64,000 nt of DNA from Lingula anatina. Taxonomy: Eukaryota; Brachiopoda; Lingulata; Lingulida; Lingulidae. Both the position numbers and the translations under genes were made by a program. The notes beneath the pieces were generated by a model. It did no database searches, was not told the origin of the DNA, and saw nothing but the letters and a program-made list of their open reading frames with translations. The stretch covers positions 214,800 to 278,799 of the forward strand of contig NW_019775462.1 in NCBI RefSeq assembly GCF_001039355.2, in the 5' to 3' direction. Every line of letters starts with the position of its first letter. Position 1 is the stretch's first letter. Shown here one piece after another: positions 24,323 through 35,703 of the stretch.

Positions 24323-25221
24323 GATGCCCCCTTGCAATATTACCTGCATGTATCTTTAAGTCCTCAACAACAAGACACTGTCTTTATCCTACCTCTGGCC
24401 AAACCAAGATTTGGGGTTGTCTCTTCAGTCAACCTTCATGTTTGATATTAGCTAGGATTGAATCCCTCATATATAAAATAGACCTGCATATGGTCTCTTC
24501 TCCAGTTATGAACTCTATTTAATGTAAGTTAAGCCTTTAAATGGTTCAATTCTTTTTTTTTTTTTCAGATTTATCTCTTGGACTGAGGTACACCAGCATC
24601 TTACCCAATCATAATCTTAAACCAAGCATGGTCACATAAATGTCAATCAAAACCCATTGTTATAAATGTCATAAACACAACAATTTCCAAGCAGCTGACT
24701 ATTCAAGGTACCCTTCAACCTCCTGAACACTGTAAAAAAAAAACAAAGTTTGTGTTTCAGAAATCTCTTTAAAGAACTGTCCCATCACCCAAAGATATGT
24801 TCATAGAAAATTACCAAACCCTTAAAATAATTCCATCATAAAAGATCAAAGTAGCCCTATTATAGTAATGTCAGATCCCTATTACTGACCTAATGCTGCA
24901 TATTCCTTCTACTAAATAAAGGAAAAATCTTCAAATATTTCTTTGATTAGTACACAAGGGGCAGATACTTGGCCCCTTTTAATTACACATTAAAGTGTAC
25001 ACATATCTGACATAGTATGCAAAACACTTGGCACCAGAGTGAGCATAAATGAACTGATGATCCACAAGCCTTTTTCTTAATCAGTAGTCCATGCATACTT
25101 GTACTGACCTTTCAGATTTAGAGTAACATTTCAGACATTGGGAAACAAGATCCAGGTAAACAAGACCTTTGGGGAAAAATATAGATAGATAAGTCACCTT
25201 AAGCTTGAGGTCACTCTGAGA

Positions 25222-25239
25222 CCCCCCCCCCCCCCCCCC
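25222..25239. repeat. Poly-C tract (18)
   Basis: An uninterrupted C run. Confidence 0.95.
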
Positions 25240-26235
25240 ACATCTCCCAAAACGGTGACAAAATTCTCTGGTTGTTTACAAAAGTGTCACCCTGCCAGGT
25301 GTCAACTAGTGTCCTGTGGAGCTGTGTCTTTGCTTACCTGTGGATACACTTACCTGTAGAGTGACAACCCTGTGCAAATACCTTTAAAAGGAAACAGTAT
25401 CCAAATCGCTCCCCCAAATAAAAGTCAGCTACGCATGACTAATGTAACACTACCATAGCAAGGTTAATGTGAGAACTTCATCTAAATGTTGTACATGGCG
25501 TTCGGTTAGCGTGGTGTAATATAATATTGGATGACACGGCTAAGACTTCATCATACCCTCTTGAGCAGGCTCTAGCAATCACAGAGAACAGTATCAGCTG
25601 ACTCTAGTTAAAGTAACAGTACCAACTGGTTCTACCAAATCTACTTTATACTTTCTTGGGCAAATGCCTGTTGTGGTTTAAATATCCAATAAACTCTACT
25701 AATTGAAAAAAAATAGTGTGTTCTCTCATAGGCAGAGTTTTAGTAAAGTAGCATATGGCATTATGTTGTGTGTAATAAACAGCAATATTAAATAAATGCA
25801 ATGTCTAACAGTATATGTTCTTCTTCGCTGGTTTTAGGTTCTTACGTTCTGATACCCAACCACAATTTTATTTATGTCATTCAGTCAATTTATAAGCAAA
25901 TTATAGGTGTGGTGACAAGTTTATCAAGCCAAACCCACAAATCTGCCACACATACACCCCAATGAACAAACACAAACAGACAGACAATTTTCATCCTGGG
26001 TTGTATTTTCAACATTTGAAATTGAATTCTTTTCTTCAGGTAGGTTTCTTAGGGTTCTGATGTCAACCTGTATTGTACAAGATTTCTTCGTTATTCACGG
26101 AGGAACAAGGCATGCTAGCATGCATTACAGGGGTCTGGAGATAGAATTGCACGGTGAAAAAATGTTCTTGTATGTTCTCACTTCACGGTACATAGTGCAC
26201 CTGCAACTAGAGACAAGGAGCTTGATGGATGGTGA

Positions 26236-26297
26236 GACAGAGAGAGAGGGAGAGAGAGAGAGAGAAAGAAAGAAAGAGAGAGTGAGAGAGAGAGAGT
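26236..26297. repeat. (GA)n-rich purine tract
   Basis: GAGA repeats interrupted by GAAA units make a 60-bp purine strand. The + strand ORF over it (26060-26323) is low complexity. Confidence 0.95.
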
Positions 26298-27297
26298 CTG
26301 GTGTACAAATTTACATAAATTAAAAAAATAAAAACCATTTAATTATCAAGCAGAATCTTTGAGACCATAGCAACCCACTGCTACAGTATTTCAAAGAACT
26401 CCAAACTATCCCACCCCCTAGGAGGTACCTTCAAACTCATCAGTAGAGTAACAAGACATCTGAGAATTTTCTGAAGGGTTTTCAACTCTCTCTTTCAATA
26501 ACCCCTCCCAACAGATACCTCTAGCTATGATCCCCCCTTCTCCCTATTACTAATCCTCCCTCCTCCCCCCCCCCCCCATCAAATGCCACCTTGCACCCTT
26601 GAGGGGTGTGACCAACCCCTCTATACAGTGGGCATAAACTGTATTTAAATAGTGCATAGGCTCCTAAAGCTTACCTCAAGACAAGCAAATTTATCATGGC
26701 TGATAGAATGCGGTCTTTCATCACATAAATATAGATGTCAACAGTTCAGGCTATAAAGCAATAACCGTTACACCAAGTAAAAACACTCCTTGTTCAACAA
26801 GCAATCAAATTGATAAAGATAATAACAAACTCTGCTGCAAGCTCAACATTGCCTCCAAGAAGGTGGTTTGAGATTGTTCTTACTTTGTTATCCTTGACTT
26901 GTTTGGTAAAGAAAACGGTTCAAACATCAACAGGATGTTTCTTTTTCATTTCTTTGTGTTGTTGTTGATCAGTTAGATCTTCTGTGCATTCCATTTTTTC
27001 TCAAGATATTGGTGTGCATGCATTATTGTATCTTTTTCCATCCATTTATTTTATGTGTACCCCCATTCTTTTAAACCTTCACATACTGATAAACTGTATC
27101 CACCTTTCCTCTAAAATCATGCTAAAATTTACATATCACGCAAAAATGCCACACAATAATTCTATCATCAATGATAATTACCTGAAATTGCACATATTAC
27201 ACACCATTTTCATCTAAACTTTCAACTGTTTACCACAAAGCCAGAGACTGCATCAACCTTTGTATTGTCAGTGGAGACAACTTCTCACAAAATTTAC

Positions 27298-27343
27298 CTG
27301 CGTCAACCACCTGCAACTGCCGATTGCGTGATACTAAATGTTC
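27298..27343 (-). CDS. Probable 46-nt coding exon of the divergent gene
   Basis: On the - strand this is bounded by an acceptor (ttgaacaatcag) and a good donor (GACGCAG then gtaaat). The open frame enters in phase 0 and leaves in phase 1, giving EHLVSRNRQLQVVDA plus one nucleotide. Upstream phase fits the 35672-35703 exon, which ends in phase 0. Downstream phase fits the 21972-22045 exon, which enters with two nucleotides. The three joined pieces read smoothly as one polar helix. An alternative acceptor at 27333 would shorten it by 10 nt. The exon is short, so chance cannot be excluded without transcripts. Confidence 0.4.
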
Positions 27344-28607
27344 CTGATTGTTCAAATATAACACTCAAAAATATCAAATGACTTGTTGCCACAAAATATA
27401 ACATTGCTGTTACAATATGTCTGGTAGGCATTTTTTTTTTTTCTTTCACAACTGAACATTCTGTATTTGATGTCTTAATTATTTCTGTAGCCCAAAAATT
27501 TGCCTTGCCTTATTTATCAGTTGTGTTGTTGTTACCTTTTATTAATGCCAATCCATTTTACTGATCTTCTTTTAAAAATCAATTCAAAAATCCAAATTTT
27601 TCTATCAAATTTAACACAAATTTATTGTCAATGATAGTACATAGTCTTTCTGTACTTAGTGACTGCAAAGTAAGTTGACTTAAGTCAAGTTTACAACTGT
27701 GTGTGGAGGTCTATAGGCCTTTGCAAGCACTCTCAACTTATCAGCCTGGTGATAACTTAAATCCTAAGTCAACAAACACTTGCTTTCAAATGTTGATGAT
27801 ACACACAGAGAATACTGTGTAGTGAGATGGTCAATCCCAGGCCTAGAACATCTTTGTGACTTTTTCAAACTTTTATGACTTTGATTTAATTTTATTTCAC
27901 CCAAACTGTTAATATATCTTTCTTTGAATTAATATTGAAAGCAGCATTTATAACTATACCACATGTATGCAAAGCTGTTTTAAAATGACAGTACATGGAT
28001 TAATTTTTTTTTTTTTTTTTACAAAAGTGGCCCAAGCTTAGCCTACCCCTATATTGTATTATAACAACCCAGTTATAAACCTGGCACATTTCTTCCTGGT
28101 GTAATTCACCCAATTAGTACTAATTAGCCCTGCACACCTGTCTCTTATCTGACGTGTTACACCTGCAATTAACTTACACCTGCTATTCAAACTGAAACTC
28201 ATTTGAACTTAAGTATCCCAGTGAAAGTTTGGCTTAAACTTTAAGATAAAGGGCTTTAGGGTCACCATAACCCACGATAAATCTGCAGCTATTGGTTATT
28301 ATCTATCTGAATGTATGTACATCTACATGAGTACATGCAAGCATCCATGCACATTTGTGTGCACATCCAAACAAGCGTGCCGTTCTGAACGTACATGCTG
28401 AAAATTACAGCAAAGATATTAATACCCCTTACTGCTATGATAACTGTTCTCATTCTGTCTAGCTAAGCACTGTCACTGTGATATCCAAAAACATGGTGAA
28501 AACACAATACAAATATGAAATATGAAGTCACCTGAATCACTGCAACACATCTCGTCTGATGACTGGCATGGCTGTCATCCCTCTTCTCATTCACCTTGAA
28601 ATCTGGG

Positions 28608-28862
28608 ACCAGTCTCACAAAAATACCTTAAACCGAAAGTTAGTCTAAACTTTTAGTTAATTTCTGTCTAGTAGTGGTCCATTTACAAGATATAGCCCCC
28701 ATTTATTGAAAAGAAAGAAGTTGAATGTTTCAGATCAAAAGCTTACTTATTATAATGGATTTTGAAGGATAAATACTAAACTGGTATCTAGACCAAAGTT
28801 TCAGTTTTACAGTCACTTTGACCAACTTTCAGTCTGATGTTCTTCGGTGAAAATGGCTCCAG
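28608..28862. repeat. Copy of the dispersed TTTCACAA foldback family
   Basis: The left end reads CAGTCTCACAAAAATACCTTAAACCGAAAGTTAGTC. The right end reads CCAACTTTCAGTCTGATGTTCTTCGGTGAAAATGG. The interior has GTTTCAGATCAAAAGCTTACTTATTATAATGGA, matching the 24.0 and 58.2 kb copies. Confidence 0.7.
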
Positions 28863-29287
28863 ATCTGACAAGATAACCTATTTACTCTTAGATGTGTGTC
28901 ATAGTGTGGGCATGGTGATTCCATCCAGTATTATGCTGTACACATGTCATGTGGACTGACTAAATTAATTTCGTGAAACTCTAACAATTTAAGATCACTG
29001 AATTCTAAAGTGCGGAACAGGGGCATAACTTAATTCCTTTTCACATAATAACAGTGAGCAACCCTACCTAAACAAAAATACTAGTAATGAATATATCTAA
29101 CTTTTTACTTAGTTATGGAGAAAAAAACATCATACTTTTAATACCACAGTCTGGCATTATTCTTGCTTTTTCATAATATACTATTTGTCTTTTAAAAGTT
29201 GATATGTAAAACAGGCTTTACTATCCTACCAAATGCTAATGTTAGAAATGTTCTGTCACATCAGAGTCCTAGGGTTGTCCTACTAAG

Positions 29288-29587
29288 ATCGCATTCACAA
29301 CGAGTTGAGCCAGGCTTTACAAATCCTGGGGACTAAATATGGCGGTCGTACATGAAAGAAAAACCGCCTAATCTTTTAATAGTCTCTCCGCCTCTCACAC
29401 GCCTCCCGACACGTCGTCCCTACAAGGGGACAGTCATTAAATCTCGGCTCCATTGGGATGACACATGGGGAGGCGTGTGAGAGGCGGAGAGACTATTAAA
29501 AGATTAGGCGGTTTTTCTTTCATGTACGTCCGCCATATTTAGTCCCCAGGATTTGTAAAGCCTGGCTCAACTCGTGGTGAATGCGAT
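29288..29587. mobile_element. Complete 300-bp foldback MITE with 5-bp target duplication
   Basis: The element starts ATCGCATTCAC and ends GTGAATGCGAT, with long inverted arms of over 120 bp per side. The arms include GAGTTGAGCCAGGCTTTAC, AATCCTGGGGACTAAATATGGCGG, the CATGAAAGAAAAACCGCC segment and AATCTTTTAATAGTCTCTCC. It is flanked by direct repeats CTAAG at 29283-29287 and 29588-29592, the expected target site duplication. It has no coding capacity and must be mobilised by an enzyme encoded elsewhere. Its right half matches the left edge of the window. Confidence 0.9.
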
Positions 29588-29592
29588 CTAAG

Positions 29593-29819
29593 ACAGTCAT
29601 GGCAAAACTAGCCACTGAGCCATGCTGTGCACCACTGGCTTGAGTACAATCAGGTTGAATCAGATCTGTATTATGGAGCATTGCATGAACACAGCTAAAA
29701 ACAGAATTAAGCACTTGCTGTGTTCGCTGTAGACGCAAGTAGTTTACATTCACTTTTTCAAAACACCTCTTATGCAATACCCTTTGATGTATTTGTAGTT
29801 TAATATCTATCACTTTCAT
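29593..29819 (-). pseudogene. Orphan coding-like ORF interrupted by the MITE
   Basis: On the - strand an open frame from an ATG at 29819 runs into the MITE. Its own part starts MKVIDIKLQIHQRVLHKRCF and ends with HGSVASFAMTV. It has a coding-like composition: few low-complexity residues, balanced hydrophobic spacing and cysteines. Without the MITE the frame would run a few codons further (LVGQP) to a TAG. Neither good paired splice sites nor a recognised family are visible. It may be a decayed exon, a fragment of a transposon gene, or chance. Confidence 0.25.
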
Positions 29820-30899
29820 GTAAACTTTGACAAAAATAAAACACTTACCAATCCTTAAAATTTAACACTGAAGCAATTCTGTCCCCGAAGTATAAAGTAC
29901 AAGTCACTTACAAAACTACAAACTGGTTGGCGCAGTGTGCCTAGTTACGTTTTATCCAAAGGAACAAGCCCATAAAAAAAATTGAAGTAGTCAAATACAT
30001 CACACAGATAATACTATGCAGCACCATTAAATTGTTGAGGCTACCCTATTCTTAACCTCAATAAGCGTCCACTCTAAACTTGCTCTTGCCCACGGCTGAT
30101 TTATCGTGTGCAGAGCGGGCGAATTGATGTGGTTTTACAAAGAAACACATCTTATCCTTTACGTTTTAAAGTTACAATCACCCTTGTAACTGCTGCAGGC
30201 TTTCATGAAAGCATAAAAGAAATGTCACTGCTGTTGTATATTGACAAACCCAGGATTTTTTAAGGGGAGGGGGGAGTGAATCACAATGATAAAATTTTTA
30301 CTGTAAAATGCAGGAAAAAGCACAAATAAACCCCTTGCTATGTTCTCGTTCAGAATTTTTTAGGGAGAAGAAGGTGCCTAAAGTTAAGGTGAGGGTAGAG
30401 GCATGTGGACCACTGTGTATCAGCCAGTCATCCACCTCCCCTCCCAGGATCTGCCACTGGCTGTATTATAGGGTTCATTTACATGTCATTGTAAAATTGG
30501 GGAAAAAAAAAAGAAAGAAAACAGCACTCTTTTTAGTCAACTTCAATTTCTTTCTTTTTGAGTGACTTTCAAGAATTTCATGCCATATTTCCACACACTG
30601 TAGAAAAACAATCTACTCAAACATATAAACAGTTTTCTAAGAAGTCCTGTAACTAAATTCTGGAAACTAAACTAGAATGGATTAAATAACAGAACTAGCA
30701 CCTCTGCTTTAGTGATAACAAAGAAAAATCCCATATTCATCCTATGTATGATATCAAGTAGCAGATAACCTCCCAATTTTAAAACTATTAAGATCAGTCT
30801 TCAGTCTGGTGATTTCACTCACCTGTGCTCAAGACACCTGCATTCCAGCGATGTTTGTGAGCACTTACCTTCAGTCTCAGTTACACTTAATGCTAGGGT

Positions 30900-31082
30900 T
30901 AGTACTACAACTACTCTCTTTCACATTGTCCTCTCCATGGCATTTTGATACTATGACTACTAGTACTCTCTTTCACATAGGTCTTCTCCTTGGCATTTAC
31001 TGTAATACTACAACTAGTCTCTTTCACATAGGTCCTCTTTGTAGCATTTAGTACTAAAACTAGTCTCTTTCACATAGACCTC
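30900..31082. repeat. Approximately 50-bp minisatellite, four copies
   Basis: Units are marked by CTCTTTCACATAGGTC at TCACAT positions 30921, 30973, 31024 and 31070, each followed by TCTCC/TTTG, GGCATTT and ACTACAACTAG. The period varies between 46 and 52. A + strand ORF repeats an LFHIG motif because of it. Confidence 0.85.
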
Positions 31083-32524
31083 TGTTTTTTTTTTTTTCTA
31101 TTTTATTATCTTTTATTTATTTTCCCAGATTTCCTTTCCTTTCCGACCTAAACTGGCTGTAAAACTCACCCATGCCTTCTAAGAATATTTCAAGCACAGA
31201 TAATCTATATAATAGTCTTTATATTGTACGTTTATCATTACAATTCCAAAGGGAATCCATTTCTAATTAAACAACTACATGTACTTACATTTGACTGAAA
31301 CTTTCCTGGTCCTAAATTGTAAAAAAAAAAGTTCAATGTGCACTAGAAAAAACAAAGTTTTAAGAGAACTTCCAATGAGTCCCATCTCAACCAAGTACTT
31401 CAGTAATAGAGAATGAATAATTTATTTACATTCTCCTAGGGTGGTCTGTACTGACTTCTTTCCATGGTTCACTCCCTCTGGACCACACGCACTTAAACAA
31501 AAAGACTCCATGGAGCAACACAGATATAATTATCCTTTTTATTATGGCACTTTGGCAGTGACAAACTGAACTCTTTCACTACGCCTGTTAAATCCCAAGA
31601 GATAAAAAAACAATTACAATTAAGTTCTTATCTAAGAAAATTTGACCAAGTATATATTTTTTCAAATACTATAATGAACATTATAGGATATGACAACAAA
31701 ATATATACCAGAATCTCATCTTCAAAAATATTTATCGAAAAACACAATACCAAATTCATCTAAACTGACATTTTTTCAAAGGGTAAATGAGTCTACAAGA
31801 TGAGCAAAGGTTTATTTTGTAATTTAACATAATATTTCAAAATGAATATGACTCTGAAGATGACCAGTATGACTCAGGACTCGTGTTAAGACACACAGGT
31901 AAAGTGCCTATTTTACGAGCCATTAAATTCAAAGCTGAAAGTCCTTCAACAATACCTGGCAGTAAATTGACATCTCATGTTCTATATAATTGTCACTGAT
32001 GCTATCCGCACTTGCATATTTTCCAATCTTTAGTGACCAGGGTCAAGGGGTCAGATAGTAAACTTCTATCTGGACCAAGTTGCAGTAAGACTGAGGACAT
32101 CAATAATGGACCACTTCTGACATTAATAACACTCAAAAATATGTGTCAGTGATCTGGGCTTGGAATATGAAGCTCCATAAAAAAAAAAAATCTGTATGAT
32201 GAGCAAAAAATGTATACCCTCCCCCACTGCTCTCCCCCTGCATAGTTCTTCAGGTAAAATATTTTTGGCAAGTTGGTTTCACTGCAGTTATGTCTGTTAA
32301 AAGCATTTCTGAGCAGAGTTAAGTGACAACAGTATTTAAAACTACCTTGGCCCATAGGAGACTCCATGTGCACATTTCACCAAGGCTCAATACTCTCAAA
32401 TTGACATGTACCATGTCATTTTTCTCGTACCAAAAAGGACAATATCAATACAAGTAATCAATAACATCTTTTAAACCAGCTTCAGATTTTCTCAAGGGAA
32501 CAATAAATAAATCAAGTTTTTTTT

Positions 32525-32636
32525 TCTCTGATCTATGGTCAACTGGTTTCAGGTCCGTAGCCAGGGGGGGTTCGGGGGTTTCTCTGATCTATGGTCAACT
32601 GGTTTCAGGTCCGTAGCCAGGGGGGGTTCGGGGGGT
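32525..32636. repeat. 56-bp direct duplication
   Basis: The block 32525-32580 (starting TCTCTGATCTATGG and ending in the GGTTCGGGGGTT tract) is repeated immediately at 32581-32636 almost without change. It duplicates the left end of the adjacent dispersed element. Confidence 0.9.
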
Positions 32637-32770
32637 TCGAAAGAACCGCCCCTTTTGCTGGGAAAAGGTCCACTCTAGATAAAATTTGATCTAGGTGATG
32701 TTTTTATGGAAAAAGGTCCACTTCTTTAGAAAACGACCCCCCCCTTCTGAAATTGCTGGCTACGGGCCTG
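32606..32770. mobile_element. Short element with CAGGTCCGTAGCCAG inverted ends
   Basis: The left end CAGGTCCGTAGCCAG is inverted at the right end as CTGGCTACGGGCCTG. Inside are a G tract, the GGTTCGAAAGAACC palindrome, GGGAAAAGGTCCACTCTAG and a C tract. Diverged relatives lie at 17755-17870 (reverse) and 55690-55880. It is non-coding and MITE-like. Confidence 0.7.
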
Positions 32771-33160
32771 GGTTTCTTGGGACTTTGGAGTCATTTCCTA
32801 TCTTGGTCTTTATTTACTAGCATCCAAAAAATATGAAATCAGCACAGGCCAAACACAGGCATCTATGGGCCATGGTAACAAACTTTTTACCACAAGTGAC
32901 TAGAAGTGTCTCCATTTTCATCCCATTGCATAACCAGTTGTATACAGAACCACATGTGATAACCCAATCCCCTGCTAATGTGTTTACTTCAATACCACTA
33001 GACCTTTTACCAATAAAATCAGATGTTTTGCTTGATTTTTTATTAAAACTTGGAACCTTTTTTCTTGTAATCCCAATGTGAGGAGATGCACCCTGAGTTT
33101 TAAGGGGTTTTCCTTAACTTGGAACCTTTTCCACTTGCTATTCCAAAATTAAAAAGTCCT

Positions 33161-33172
33161 CCCCCCCCCCCC
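33161..33172. repeat. Poly-C tract (12)
   Basis: An uninterrupted C run. Confidence 0.95.
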
Positions 33173-33546
33173 AAGTTAAATGAGTTACTGAAACCTAAAC
33201 TTTCAACCCATTTATAACAGTAGACCAATATATGCCACCTTTTTGTTCCTTATGACCTCGAGAGGATTCACAATCTTCAAATTTCACCCTGACCCCTCCC
33301 CCTTACATTCAAAGAAAGTACTAGCCATAAACAGCCTATTAAGATGATGAGAAAACAGTGGTCACTTTAATAGGTATTTAAACCCACCTCTACTTCTGTT
33401 ATGCAATTTTGACAAAATTAAAATATTTCACAAAGGCTGATGAAGGGGATTTTTTAAAAAAATTATCCTTATGTCTCTTTTAAATATCTGTATTTTTCAG
33501 CATTTTTTCATTCACCTAGTAATTTTCCTGACTTTGATATCGCATT

Positions 33547-33561
33547 GGGGGGGGGGGGGGG
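33547..33561. repeat. Poly-G tract (15)
   Basis: One of only two long G runs on the + strand; most homopolymer runs of this kind in the window are C. Confidence 0.95.
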
Positions 33562-35671
33562 TTAATTATCAGCCAAAAAAATACTACTGTGTTTCTAAAG
33601 CCCTACTTGGATTTTCTTCGAAGCAAAAAACTCTGTTTCTTACAATGACAGGTGCTTTAATACCACCAGGGGATCTCTCTATAAACACTGTCACCAGTCA
33701 CAGGTACTGTATGTCACAAATAGGATTACAACATGAGTGACAGTGTGACATCAGCTTAAGGGCAAAACACCTGACTTTTCATGAACCCACGATGTTGTAA
33801 CAGACGCAGTTTTTTCTTTCATTCTTTTTTCCTTGGTAATCTTTTACTTTATGTAACAACCAGTGATTTCTGATGACAAGAGCACAAAAAGCAGTCTGGT
33901 AAAGAGGTTACTGGTTATATATTTGAGGAGAATGTCAGTAACAACCAAGTGTAACCTTGTAACTTAACTCTGGCAAAACAAAGACAGACAGACATACTGT
34001 CAGCATGCAGAAAAGCTGCGCACACACTTACACACACACTAAAAATAACAACAAAGTATATACACACATATTAACTCCCTTTAATTGTAGCACACATACA
34101 CCTTTGAAGGCATGACACATACATGCATTACCTTGCTTATTTTATATATATATATATATATACCATATAAGTACATACATAAAATAAACAACATACTTGA
34201 TTTGATTCTTATTCTGTCGTGTCTATACAGGGGTGGATCCATATATATTTTCTGACAGTCTTTCAAATTATCTTAATTGATCCATCCTCCATTTCTGACC
34301 ATCTCCCAACAGAAAAAGTTAGATACCCATCAATGTAAACTTGAAATTCTGACTGTCTTCCAGAAGACCTAGAAGACGGCCTCAATCTGCCCCTGTCTAT
34401 TCCTCAACTGAATGCTTGATCCACCAAAACATGGTAATTTTAACAAGCCCAACTTGAATGTTGTATGCCCTCATATACACGCGCACACAAACATGCCCAT
34501 ATACTCACATACATACACATGGGCAAAAGTTATAAAAACTAAAAAATCCTGAAAATCTAGCTTGCAATTTCTCATTGCATTTAGACCATATGAAAAAAAT
34601 GATCAAAATAAAGACTGATTACCTAAAATCTGGCATAATCCTGAAAACTTTCAACCACGTAAACACTGAACACACACAGACACAAACAAACTAACATATA
34701 TGTCAGACATCTGCCACAAACTTCACCTCACCTGTTAAGTGTAGTATTACCAAGTACAGCTGACACCTTGATTTTTATGTACTTCAACCACAACAACATC
34801 AACAACAACTATGACAGCACACACTGTATTGCATGTCCCTCTGTGCTTACTGACCACAGTGTACTGACCACAATATGCTGTCCACTGCGAACTGACCACA
34901 GAGTAACTCAATCCACAGACACAATGAGACAGGGCAGTCAAGTCTGACGCTCCCCTCACAATATCAACACAAAAAGAAATTCAAGGATCACTTGAAATGC
35001 CAGGTCTTTAGGTAGGGAATCACCTTTTGAGCTGCGTTCACTCGGCAAAAATAAAATGGGTCCTGAAATGTGCCATCTAATGTTGTTTAATGGGGTATTT
35101 TAGATTTTATTGAACATGAATCAAGCAGTTACCAGCCCAGCAAGAGGCTACCTGATTGCATGGGATGGGGTCTAGCTGTCCTATAGCAGGTTGACTACCA
35201 CAGTGTAATAAAATCATCTAAGCCATCAGTTTTGTATTTTCCTGTTTGAATACTCCCCAGTTCAAAATATTTTTACTATATAGCTCTAGGTATCCATAGA
35301 GGTAAAATTTCTTACTGCCAACAGTTCAAACTTCTTTTCTGGCTAACAATGCCCCTGAGATACAAAGTGAGGGGGAAATGATCCTTACTGTTTAACAATG
35401 ACTAGCTTTTTTCTATTCTGAATTTTATCATTTTAAGTAAGGTAAGTATCACTGAGATACTTCACTGGGCTGTTCCTAGTCTATCTCACACATTAAGTTC
35501 TATACTATTTTCAGTTATTACTTACACCTACCTCCTGGTGCATGACTACTTACTCTTTTTTTTTCTGTGCCAAACTTAAATGAGAATATCAACTCAAAAT
35601 ATAAAAACAATTATATGTAGCTGCAGAGTGGATAAACAGTTCCCATCTCCCTGTTCAACCAATTTACTCAC

Positions 35672-35703
35672 CCAATAACTGCTGGCTTCTTTAATAAGAT
35701 CCG
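35672..35703 (-). CDS. Probable 32-nt coding exon of the divergent gene
   Basis: On the - strand an excellent acceptor (tttgtctgtaatcttcag) and an excellent donor (TATTGG then gtgagtaa) bound 32 nt. One of the two open frames enters with two nucleotides (CG) and ends in phase 0 with DLIKEASSYW. Joined to the 56428-56450 exon, the split codon is TCG (Ser). Joined to 27298-27343, the peptide continues EHLVSRN. The strength of both splice sites makes this more than a random pair, but it is very short. Confidence 0.35.

Larger units (their letters stand above)
22046..27297 (-). other. Presumed intron of the divergent gene
   Basis: This AT-rich sequence has no supported exon. It contains a GAT trinucleotide microsatellite (23267-23297), a CT run near 23780, a foldback repeat (24040-24322), a C18 tract (25222-25239), a GA-rich tract (26236-26297) and a C13 tract (26565-26577). 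Two close donor-like sites on the - strand near 25333-25360 (CAG then gtaagc; CAG then gtaagt) are not paired with a coding stretch. Confidence 0.4.
27344..35671 (-). other. Presumed intron of the divergent gene
   Basis: No firm exon is visible. The region holds foldback elements (28608-28862, 29288-29587), an orphan ORF next to the second of these, a ~50-bp minisatellite (30900-31082), a 56-bp duplication and dispersed element (32525-32770), poly-C and poly-G tracts (33161-33172, 33547-33561), a TA run (34143-34162) and CA-rich sequence near 34020-34080. A 73-nt open stretch at about 28531-28603 with a gtgact donor has a phase that does not fit the chain. Confidence 0.4.

Noticed and set aside
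28531-28603. - strand open stretch FKVNEKRDDSHASHQT with a gtgact donor
   Set aside because: The ending phase does not fit neighbouring exon candidates, and its acceptor overlaps the end of a dispersed repeat.
30857-30900. - strand microexon near a gtaagtgc donor (LSVTETE)
   Set aside because: It fits only if the shorter acceptor of the 27298 exon is used; the minisatellite beside it makes chance matches likely.
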